Source of the DNA: Pagrus major
Taxonomy: Eukaryota > Chordata > Actinopteri > Spariformes > Sparidae
Direction: 5' to 3'
Length of the DNA: 64,000 nucleotides
Assembly (NCBI RefSeq): GCF_040436345.1
Contig: NC_133227.1
Location: 28,209,671 to 28,273,670 of the forward strand
Position 1 is the stretch's first letter, and the number at the start of each line of letters is the position of its first letter. Positions 34,172 through 45,516 of this stretch are shown one piece after another. Under the pieces are notes generated by a model. It searched no databases. It saw only the letters and a list, made by a program, of their open reading frames with translations, and had not been told where the DNA came from. Position numbers and translations under genes: made by a program.

Positions 34172-36582
34172 ATGCCAGCCGCACTTACAGATTCCAGTCA
34201 GATAATCTGTGAAGTCTGGGCGAGCAATGTGGAGGAGGAAATGAGGAAAATCCGGCAGATTATTCAAAGCTACAACTACATTGCTATGGTGAGTAACAGT
34301 CCGTTCTGAGAGGAGTTGGACTCTGACAGCAGAGTTACTGTAAAGTAACTTTGCCAGTTATTGAGTAATGTTTGGTAAAGACTGAGTCGGCAACTTTATG
34401 ACTCAAAGACATGGAATTACAAAGCTTGAGGCCCTTTGTGTTTCTAATGTGCTGCATCGTAGATGTTGTGTCTAAAACCTTTTAACACATTGCATGACTG
34501 AGGTGGGATAACTCTGACACATGTGAACATCATTCTAGGAAACAACATGGTGGTAGAGCTCAGGATTAATTTATTTTTTGAAATCACAGTGCAGGAATGT
34601 TGAAGGGTGGAGTTAATGTTTCTTCTTCTTCTTTTTTTTTAACCAGGACACAGAATTCCCTGGAGTCGTGGTCCGGCCAATCGGCGAGTTTCGCAGCACA
34701 GTGGACTACCAGTACCAGCTGCTGAGGTGTAACGTCGACCTCCTGAAGATCATCCAGCTCGGCCTCACGTTCATGAACGAGGATGGAGACTATCCTCCTG
34801 GCACGACGACGTGGCAGTTCAACTTCAAGTTTAACCTCACGTAGGCGGACTGTTGTCTTTTCGGGCTTTCTTTCAACTTTCTTTTTTTAATGTTGATAAT
34901 TGTTGAGAACACGACATGAATATCTGTATTTTTGGTCCTCGCAGAGAAGACATGTACTCACAGGACTCCATAGACCTGCTACAGAACTCCGGCCTCCAGT
35001 TTAAAAAACACGAAGAAGAAGGAATCGACACGCTCTACTTCGCTGAGCTCCTCATGACGTCGGGTCTGGTGCTGTGTGAAAACGTCAAGTGGCTCTCCTT
35101 CCACAGGTTTGTTCTGACTCAACTTTTGCATTGTTAATCCCAGTTAACTGAATTATAAAAACACAATTTGAGCCATGATGACCGCTTATTAGTCGAACCC
35201 AGCAGCGTCAGTGTAATCCCAACCATCTTGACTTTAATCTTCCTGTTCTGTATCTCTCAGCGGCTACGACTTCGGCTATCTGGTGAAGCTCCTGACAGAC
35301 GCACGGCTCCCCGAGGAGGAACACGACTTCTTCCAGATCCTCAACCTGTTCTTCCCCGCAATCTACGATGTCAAATACTTGATGAAGAGCTGCAAGAACC
35401 TGAAGGTACTGTAGACAGATATACAGGGGGGGGCAGAGTGTAACTATTTGTATCAGAGGTGTTGATTCTGCTCAACAGTTTGAGACTGTTGGTGAAGGCA
35501 TTCATGTTGTTTTGTACAAAGAGACAACATCTGTCAAAACAAGTCTCGATGTCTGATTTTTGTGCGTTTGTGTGCAGGGAGGGTTACAGGAAGTAGCAGA
35601 CCAGCTGGAGCTGAAGAGGATCGGGCGGCAGCATCAGGCCGGATCAGACTCGCTGCTCACCGGCATGGCTTTCTTCAGGATGAAAGAGGTACTGTTACAG
35701 ATATCCAGGGGTTTCTTTTTTTATTGTGGGGCAGGAGCTGATCTGCAGAACAGTCAGCTTCTATGGATTGTCAATTCTTTTTGTGCTCGGAGTTCGTTCG
35801 GAAACGGGAAACAGTAAAGCAGCAAGCTGGCAACAAACAATCATATAACATCTAAACGACACATTAAAATATGTCTCTGAAAACATATTAGGAGAGAAAT
35901 AGACATTCAACAGGACTGTGGTTCATATTTGATCAGCGCTGCCTTGTTTTATAGTTCAATCAGAGTTTTTTCAGCCTCTGTCATCACAGTACGGAAACAA
36001 TATCTGGTTCCCAATGTTTCTTTATTGCAGCTAAACGGTACACAAATATATTTCTGAAAACATTTTAGGTGAGAAATGGGCAGTGTAGTAACACAATCTT
36101 GGTTTAATGCTTATCAGCACTGTGTGGTGTAGTCAGTTTGATCAGAGTTTGATGGGTCGCCCCTCGCTCCATACTAGAGAGAGTCTGACTGTCCGGTGAT
36201 GCATACGAAGTGTGAAACAACAATCTAAAGTTGAGTTGTTTTGCGACATTTGTGGATTTCTGCAGGCAGAAGAGTAATGGGGAAAATTGGGAGCTGGTTG
36301 AAAATCTGCTTAAATGTCAAACTCCAACTTCCTTATTTTGAAAGGAAATGCATCACATCAGGAAGTTATTGAACCATTTTGTGGGAGTTAAATTTGTAAG
36401 AATAGCAGGTGCGTTCTGCATTCGTCTAACTGAAATCTTATTTTTCTCTTCAGCTTTTCTTTGAAGACAACATTGATGACGCCAAGTATTGTGGGAGATT
36501 GTACGGCCTGGGCTCGGGCTCCACCCAACCCCAGAACGGCATCTCCAGCTCGGGCCAGGAGGAGACGAACAACAAGCACTGA
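34172..36582 (+). CDS. cnot8: CCR4-NOT deadenylase subunit 8 (Caf1-type)
   Basis: Six coding exons (34172-34288, 34647-34840, 34945-35106, 35261-35405, 35578-35688, 36454-36582) total 858 bases, 285 residues plus stop. The protein is a DEDD-family 3'-5' exoribonuclease that shortens mRNA poly(A) tails within CCR4-NOT. All four catalytic acids are present: D40 and E42 in MDTEFPG, D161 in SGYDFGY and D230 in GSDSLLTG. Paralogue choice: residues such as [37 protein letters not shown] and [10 protein letters not shown] follow CNOT8 rather than CNOT7, and gemin5 next door agrees. Only the last 20 residues are variable. The Met at 34172 is the first in the exon that opens at 34079. Confidence 0.97.
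35700..36200. mobile_element. Repeat with internal duplication in cnot8 intron
   Basis: Two related segments about 178 bp apart share CTGAAAACATNTTAGGNGAG (near 35877 and 36055), AACA-rich spacers, TTNATCAGCNCTG and CAATCAGAGTTTTTT or GATCAGAGTTTGA. The whole resembles a common fish dispersed repeat that has been partly duplicated in tandem. It fills most of the last intron of cnot8. Confidence 0.6.
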
Positions 36583-37060
36583 CTGAGCGCTCAGATCTTC
36601 AAGTGGAGTACGCACTTGTTTTAAAACCCAACCAGCAGATTCCCTGTGATCTCCCTCAACGAGACAAAACGAAAACACCTTTCTTTCCATTTTCCTCCCG
36701 AGTGACTGTAAATGGACTCACAGTGGATCCTTCACTGGCTCACTCGTTTCTTTTTAGTCACTTTTACTGAGTACATGGCCATATATTCAGAACGCTCTTT
36801 TAATCTGTTGGATTTTTTTGCTCCAGCATTATAGTGACGCCCTTCTTTAACAGCATGGGACCAGCTCCTGTATCATACTGTGATTTCAGACCAAACCTTG
36901 ACAAAAAAACAGTCCGATCCTTCAGTTCAGGCTTTCCTTCATCAGCGGGACGTGTCTCTTGTTGCAGGGATTTCATTTTTTAAGTTAATGTTGGAAGGGC
37001 CTGTAAATTAAAATGTATAATTTTGATGAAAATAAAAATGTTTTAGCTCTTTTCCACTTT
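36583..37060 (+). other. cnot8: cnot8 3' UTR with poly(A) signal
   Basis: AATAAA at 37031-37036 lies about 450 bases after the stop codon. The convergent gemin5 stop is only about 750 bases further on. The spacer 37061-37700 holds no gene. A variant minus-strand signal ATTAAA near 37727 could serve gemin5. Confidence 0.6.
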
Positions 37061-37786
37061 CAGAAACTTTTAACAGTGTGTAACTGTGCTTGGTTATGCA
37101 TGTGTTTCAATGGGCAAACTACTGTCATTCTGTACATTCACCCACCAAAACCAAACTGTCCACCGTCAGGTTTACAGATGTTGTGGTTACTCTTGTTTTT
37201 ACATTTGACATTGTTTTAACAGTTGTATATTAAATTGTTTTGTATTTTCAATGTAAACGTTAAGGATTTGATCTTTTTTACGAGCCGTACACGACACACA
37301 GCTTGTTCAATATTTATGTTGAAAAAGATTAATGTCAGGTCATCTGGAAACTCTAATCCATGAGACTTAAAAAGTAGAGTAACTGACAGAAAAATAAACC
37401 AACTATTGCAGAAAATAATGAACTTTTTATCAGGCAAAATGTCTGTTTTCAGGGTTTTTTTCCCCCCGTTTTTGTAGCATATCTTTATGGTGGCCCAGAC
37501 AGGCACTGTGGCTAATATTTATTATCAAGGAGCTCTTAAACAGGAATCCTTCCATAGCAACAACAGGCACTTCACTCAGATGTAACCTGAATTAAAGTAA
37601 AAAGTGAATCCTGCTCCAGGTTCTGCATCTCAACAGAAATCAGTCTGAGCCTCCCCTCAGGCTCTTTTGTATGTGGACTCAAACAGACGCAGGATATTTG
37701 TTCATTATTTCATAACCAAAGTTTTTTTAATTCAACAAAAAGCTGTACAGTGGAAGTGCTTTCAGTTCATTGCACTGATGAAAGAT

Positions 37787-40677
37787 TCAGGTGAGGAATT
37801 GTTGGGAGGCTTTGAGGACGGCGGGGCTGGTTGCGTATTTGCGGAGGAGATCTTTGGCCTCTTGTTGGAGGGACTCGGGGACGGAGGGTGAAGCCTTGCT
37901 GACGTGCAGGAGGACCAGGCAGCACTCCACAACGTCTGGGTGAGGAAACATCTGAGAGGGAACACAGACAAGAATGTAATTGTTCTGTAGCACTGATCAG
38001 GTGAAATCTGGTGTCGGCAGCGTGAGGTTGGCTCTTAACAAAAGCTCGACCACTTCAAACTGCCAGAAACTTGAACCCTTCAGGAGTCTGCTGCAAGTAC
38101 GACAAGTCAGCCCTTTCAGTAAATGTCACTCCTGAATCTTTTACTTTTAATAGTGACCCATTAGATAATAGATCCTTTCAACTCTTAATATTTTAAAATA
38201 ACACTCCATTAATGGGGTTATATTTCTTTAAATACGGCAAATGAGCCTCATGAAACACAAACACGAGGTCCCGTGGTTATACTCCTCCCCTGTGAATAGG
38301 TCTTCTGAAGTTGAATTCATGAGAAGCTGCCCTGCTCGCCTTCTGTTATCTCATACTGTATGTGTCGTGTAGGGAGTATTACCTTGATTGTGTCGGGCAG
38401 GTCAGCCAGCTGTTTCTGGTGTTCTGACATCTTGGAAGACAAAGACAGCAGAGTGTCCTGATCCTCGGGCCTGACGGAGAGAAAACAGAGGCTTCAGTGA
38501 ACGATCATCCAGGATGTGACAGGACGAGCGTGTGGTTTTGAAAGACATATCAAGTCCTCTGAACGACCGATATCAGTGGCTTCAAACCCAAACATCACAA
38601 AATGAAATCAATAAAGCTGTCCTCACCGTCGGCCAGCATCAGCAGACCTCTGGCTGTCTGATGACTCTGTGGTCGTGGAGATCTGTGTGGGACCGTCAGT
38701 CTCTTTCTCCCCAGAGTCGAGCTTCCCTTCCTGGGCTCTGCTGTGCTGCACCACCATGGCTGCCAGCCGCTCCTGGACCTCCTTCACTGACCTCTGGATG
38801 GCCTGACAGGCAGCGTGACGCTCAGACAGAAGCAGAGACGCATCAAAGTCCAGTTTATCAAACCGCCTGGTCGCCGGGCAGACGCTCTCTTCTGACTCTG
38901 ATATTACTCCGTTCACCACTTCTTCCTTCAGCTCGTCTGCAGGACTGGAGTCAGCTGCTGATCCGTTCGTGATCCGGGTGGAGCTCCTCCACCAGTGTTC
39001 ATACAGGTGCTGGTAGCTGATAAAAGCCTGCAGACTGGTGGCAGCGGCTTTGGCTTCTTCTTCTGTGTGATCAAGTGTTTTGGGATGTTTCCTTGAAAAA
39101 ACTCTCACGTCAGCTGAAGAAAGAGAGACAGAGAAAAGCTTTAGAACAGCTGTGTGACATCTGTAGTTACCCTCAAGCAATGAAAACAAAAGGCTTAGTG
39201 AGAAGACGTCGTAAAGTAGCGTGGGATCATGGGAGTTGTTGTTTTCATTGATAAACCAAGATGACCAACTGAAACGCACCGTTACCTTGAGGAAAATTAC
39301 AGTTTGAACATTGTTGGAAACATTTGGGATGATGTAAGCACTAACGTGAGGTTGTTTTTAGCCATTTTAATGCAGAAATGTTACATATTATATCTTTAAT
39401 CTGTTGACTCATCAAATAATTGTTTAGTCTTTAAAACAGGAAGAAATAGTTGAAGATAAACATCACATGGTTACGGAAGCCCTGAGGGGCAGGTGAAGAT
39501 ATCTTTTTTCTATTCATCCATTTTCTAAGTCTGATTTAAACTGTTTTCTCTGCTGTGTTGATGACTTGAGAACTGGTGGAAAAAAGTCTTGCCAGGATGA
39601 TCTTTTCCTAAAGTTCCTCTTTTTTTTCCACTTCCGAAAAATAAAAATATTTTCTTCTGATTATTTTTTTCATGTGTGGAATTTTCTTTGTCACTAATTT
39701 TTTTCCACTCATGAAAAAAAACTTTTTTGTCATGTGTGACACCGAGTGAAAAAAACTTTCGTGAAAAAAAACATGTTCTCCCACCAATTATTTTTTAAAA
39801 ATATTTTCTCGCTCTGTTTCACTCATGAAAAAGAAAAAAAAAATTTACTGTGAAAAATAAAAAATGTTCAGAATTTTTTTTTCATGTATGAAATCGAGTG
39901 AAAAACAAATTTCAAGAAAAAAAAGAAAATTCTCCCACCACCTCAGAAACAAAAAATTATTTCAAGAGATTTTTATTTCCATGTCCAAGAAACGTCAGGA
40001 GACGAAAGAAATGTCTGTGTGAGAAACTGATTAAAAAAAGATGTCAAGAAAAAAATTATTTCTCCCACCCAAACTCTTTTTCATTCGTTTTGACAAAAAT
40101 TCTCCTGAAATTTTTTCACACATGAAAGAAAAGATACATAGTGAAAAAGACCGGAAGAAAAATCAGGAGGGGAATGAAAAAAATTTCTAAAAAAAGTTAG
40201 AAAAAAAAATTCTTTCACCAAAACTTTGTTTTCACACAAAAAAATGAATGAAAAGTTTTAGGAGAAATTGTTTTTTCCAAATGTGTCAAAACGAGCAGAG
40301 GTAAAAATATTTCAGGAGAATCTTTTTTCCATGTGTGAAACTGTGAAAAAAAAGTCAGGAGGCGAAACAAATGTTTTTCATGTGCAAAACTGATTTAAAA
40401 AACTTCAGGAGAAAAGTTTTTTTAATTCATGTGTGAAACAAAGTAAAAAAAATATTTCAAGAAAAAAAATGTTCCCACTAAAACTTTTTTTTCACAATTT
40501 CAAAAGTTTCTCAAAATTCTCCTGAAATGTTTTCACACATGAAAAAAAAACACTGAGTGAGAAAGGACTGGGAAAAAACAAATGAATGAAACAAAATTGT
40601 GAAACCATGTGAAAAAAGATTTCAAGAAATAAAACATTTCTTCCACCAGAATTTTTTTTCCCACTCAGTTACTCTCT

Positions 40678-40727
<50 letters not shown>

Positions 40728-43700
40728 GAAAGTTTCAGGAGAATTTTTTTTTCTGTGTGAAACTGAGTGGGAAAAAAATGATCAGGAGGCCAAACTAATG
40801 TTTTTCATGTGCAAAACAGATTTTAAAAAGATTTCAGAAGAAACAGTTTTTTTCATGTTTGAAACAAAGTTTAAAAAAAATTCAAGAAACAGAAAAAAAA
40901 TGTTCCCATCAAAACTTTTTTTCACTCAGTTTTACAAATTTCAAAAAGTTTCTCAAAATTCTCCTGAAATGTTTTCACACATGAAAAAAAAAAAAGAGTG
41001 AAGGCCTGGGACAAAAATCAGTCGCGGAATAGAGAAAAAAATGTTTTTTTTGTTGTTTCACACATGAAAAAAAAAATTCTCCTCTTTTTTTTTACTCTTG
41101 ATAACTGGTGGGAAAAAAGTCTTGCCATAATAATCTTTCTAAGTTCCTTTTTCTTCTTTCACTCTGTGAAAAATAAAAAAAAATGTTCTTCTGAATTTAT
41201 ATTTTCATGTGACACCGAGTGAAAAACAAATTTCAAGAGAAAAAGAAAATTCTCCCACCACCTCCGGATTTGTTTTACCACTGAATTGTTGTTTTTTTCG
41301 AGTAGCGAGTGGAAGAAAAAAAAATATTTCAGGAGATTTTTTTTTCATGTGTGAAAAAGAAAAATCAGGAGGCGAAACTGATTTTAAAACTGATTTCTCC
41401 CAATAAAACTCTTTTTTCTATTGGTTTCACACTTTGTCATTTCATTTTGTGTGAAAGAGTGGGAAATTGTTTTTTTTCTATTTGTGAAATGGAGTGAACA
41501 AAGATTTCAAAAGAAAAAAAATTTCTTTCGCAGAAAAGTTTCAGGAGATTTTTTGACATATGTGTCAAAATGAGTGGAAGAGAAAATATTTGGAATTTTT
41601 TTTTCCATGTGTGAAACTGAGACAAACGTTATTCATGTGTGAAACTTTTTTAAAAAACATTCAGGAGAAAAAGAAAACTTTTTTCGTTCCGTTTCACACA
41701 TGAAAAGAAATTCTCCTGAAATGTTTTTCGACTCTTGAGAAATGTTGGGAAAAATGTCCTGCGGGTTTTTTTTAAATTTCCTTTTTTTTTCTCTGTGAAA
41801 AATAAAAAAAAATATTCTTCTGAATTTCTGAAACAGATTTTAAAAAATTTCAGGAACATTTTTTTTCATGTGTGAAACAAAAATATTCCCACCCAAACTT
41901 TTTTTTTCCCCACTCAGTTTCAAAAATTTAAAAAAGTTTCTCAAAATTCTCAAAAAAAAAACATTGTGTGAAAAAGAACTGGGGAAAAAATCAGGAGGGG
42001 AATGAATGTTTTTCATGTGTGAAACTGATTTAAAACAAATTCAGGAGAAAAGTTTGTTTTTCATGTTTGAAACCAGGTGAAAAAGATAGGAGGAACATTT
42101 GATGTGTGAAACGGGGTAAAGAGAATTTCAGGAGAAAATACTTCTCCTGAAATAATAAAGTTCCATTTGTTTTGTAGTAAAACAGAAACGCAGCAAATTT
42201 TTAAGTCTGTTATTATTATTTAATTTCTTAAGACTTGATAAAATCGAATATCAGCTGCTGTTGATTAAGTTTTCCAAACACATAAATATTTAAACTTTGG
42301 TGAAATGGTTCAGTACGTTTGTTTCACACCTGTGTGTGTGTGTGTGTGGTTACAAATGAATCCTGGGATGTAAACAGTCGTATCACCAGTCACCACAGGG
42401 TGTCGCCAAATCAACCAAAACACAAATCTTCAGGATGCTGAAGCTTGATGACTCCATTTTAACTTAAATTACACACTGACACATTGAGCCAATAACTGTC
42501 TGATTAATGCCAGAAAAGTGACTTTAAAAGGAATAGTTCACCAGTCAACATCTACACTTGACAGACAGACGTACCGTCAGGAAACAGCAGCCTGCAGAGC
42601 TCTGCAGAGACACTGGGGTGTCCGGCATCTCTGAACCAGGCCACCGTCTTCCACAGCTCCTTCATCAGCTGCCCCTCATCGTCCATCAACCAGCTCAACA
42701 CAGCACGCGTCATATGGAGGGATGAATACAGCTGGACCTGAAGACCAAAGTTAGTTAAGAAAACATTTAGATCTCTGCTCTGAATTATGAGTCACTTCTC
42801 AAGGCACCAGAAAGCAGTCTGAGGACGGTCACCTGTCTCAGAGGAACATTAGGGGTGGGTGTTGGACTCTCTGCAGACTTCAGCTCCTGCAGAAGAGCGC
42901 CGACGCTGCGGTGTCCTTCTGACTTCTGTGAAACCCCAAACTGCTGCTCCCACACGTCTCTCACTCGGTCCTGGAGGCAGATGTCCCGCTCACCCCGAGA
43001 CACCCACGGGTGACTGGACACGCAGGACTGAGATTCAACCTGAGGGTCCGCCAGCATCGCAGCCAGCAGCTCGGCGACGCAGAGGTGCAGCCTGTGGACC
43101 TGAAGAGGGTTGAAACTAGACTTTATTTCTCTGATGATCGATAAAACGCAGATGATTTCAGACTTTAGACCGGTCCCACACAGTACATTCTGATGATGCT
43201 TTAATAGTCAGCATTGTGCAATAATTCCCAACATTTCTGGCAGTCTTAGGTTGCAAACAATCAACATTATTCGTGCTGCAGAAATGTTTTTGTCACTGAC
43301 CAGCAGGCTCTCCTGTGAGCTCAGGACCTCCCCGGCTCCGACCCAGTCCAGAGCAGCGGCCAGGTCTTTAGCACACCTCAGTGCCAGCGACTGAGCCAGA
43401 GCGACCTCTCCCGAGATTCTCGCTAGACTGGCTGCCGTCCTCAGCGAGGAGACGTCACTCTTCCTGGCGATGACTTTAGCAGCGTCGAAACTGGCACCAG
43501 CAGCCAGGTAACTGGAAGACGAGGAGGGTAAAAGAAACAGGACGAGTTTAAATGACGTGTTTGTAAAAATGATAACCGTTTCATTAATCCTTCCAGCTCT
43601 CACCATTTAGCAGCTGCAGAGAAATGTCCGTCCTTCTCCAGCACGGCGGCCCAGCAGGTGTACAGCTCCTTCAGGACGGGATCGTCTGCTGGCAGTCTGG

Positions 43701-45485
43701 CTTTGACAAGAGCGATGGCCTCCCTGAACATAAAACACACACATGGATTCTGTTAACATATAAAGAAACACTGAAAACAAAAGCCATGTCGAGCTCATCA
43801 TGACATTTAAAAATAAAAAGTATTGATGTTACAATCCTTTTCGTAGCACAACAAGCGAGCTTTGTAAAACACGGTTTGGGGATGTGATCAAGAGTAAATG
43901 ATGATTAAAGAGTGAACCTGTAGAGTTTGTGCGAGCGCAGCAGGTCGACGGCCTCGTACAGCTTGTTGACTGACAGCAGGTGGGACGCTGCCTTCAGGTA
44001 CTGCTCCTGCAGACACAGCTGCTTGACGAAGGCCTCCACCGTCCGGCTCCACACCTCGAACCCGGCTGGAGGAGGAAACACACAAGTATTATTCTGATGT
44101 AGAAAATAAAACCCCGTTTTGTTGAACGACAAATAAATGAACCTTCAAAACTGCGACTGTTGTTTTTCATCATTTAAACATGAATGCAGCGCCACATTAT
44201 CTTCACATCCACAACCACTGATCCATGTTGTATTTCTTGGGTTTATTTGGCCGGGTTTGTCTCGTACGTCAGCATTAGAGACGTACCCATAGGAGCGACT
44301 GAGAGCAGGTGGTCGTTCAGCTCTCCTCTTTCTGTGGCGAGCTGCAGCGCCCCCTCCAGGTCTCCGCTCCACAGCCGCAGGTACACGACAGAGTCGAAGT
44401 GACCGGCCTCCACGTGAGCCTCCTCTGAAGAACGAGACACAGCAGAAACACTGACGTCACTGACACGACATGTGAAGCGTTTAAATCTGGAAATAACTGT
44501 GCATCATGTTCAGTGTATCTTAAATGTGTAATTATGTGCTCACTTTAATTAAACTTGTGAAACTTTACTTTGTTAATCTGCCCATTAAACAACAGAAAAT
44601 GATCCCTGATGGACGTGAATACATTTCATTAACTCTTCTGTGTTAATCACAGTGAACAGCCATTATTCCAACATACCTTCTGCCTCAAACATGCGATACA
44701 GAGCCTGTCTGTCAGAGAACAGGCCCAGATGGATGTGCTCTCCCTGGCCTGGGACACAGCCTGCAGGGGGCGCTGCAAAACACACACACACACAGTTCAG
44801 TAAACAAGCCAGCCCACATGGAAACATTTTAGGAGAGAAAAAAAAATGTGTGAAACCAAGTGGAAAAACATTTTCATGAGATTTTATTATTTATTTATTT
44901 TTTTTCGAATTTGTTTTCCACGTGTGTAACAGAGTGAAAACAAATTCAGGCAGGAGAAAATACAATGTTTTGTGCACCTCTACCCTAAATAAGACTCAAA
45001 GCATGTATGTTCTCTACCAGGGGAGTTTTAATTGCTCCGTGCAAAAAGCAAAATAAAAAAATAAAGTTTTTTTTCTCCAGCCAAAACTATTTTTCTCAAA
45101 TTGTTTTCACACATGAAAAAAAAAAAATTTCTTCATTCTTTTCCCTGAGATTTCACATGTCGAAAAAAAAAGATGAGTTTTTGAGATTGAGATGAGATGA
45201 ATGAAACAAGTGAAACAAAAGTTCAGTAAATTATTTTTTCCATGCATGAAACGTAAAAAGATCTTTCACGAGATTTTGTGAATTTGTGATTTTTTTTGTG
45301 AAAAACATTTTCAGGAGAATTTTTTCTCATGTATGACAGTAAAAAAGAAATATTAAAGACAAATAAGCAGGAGAAAAAAAAGATTGTTTAGTAATACTCA
45401 AGTGCACCACTACCAATTTACTTAACAGGACTAAAAGCATTCATGTTCTCTTCCAGGGTAGTTTTAACTTCTCTGTGCCAAAAAA

Positions 45486-45516
<31 letters not shown>

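Noticed and set aside
39898-42100. Lysine/phenylalanine-rich open frames in gemin5 intron 25
   Set aside because: Produced by A- and T-rich repeat modules; no conserved protein and located between two phase-compatible gemin5 exons.
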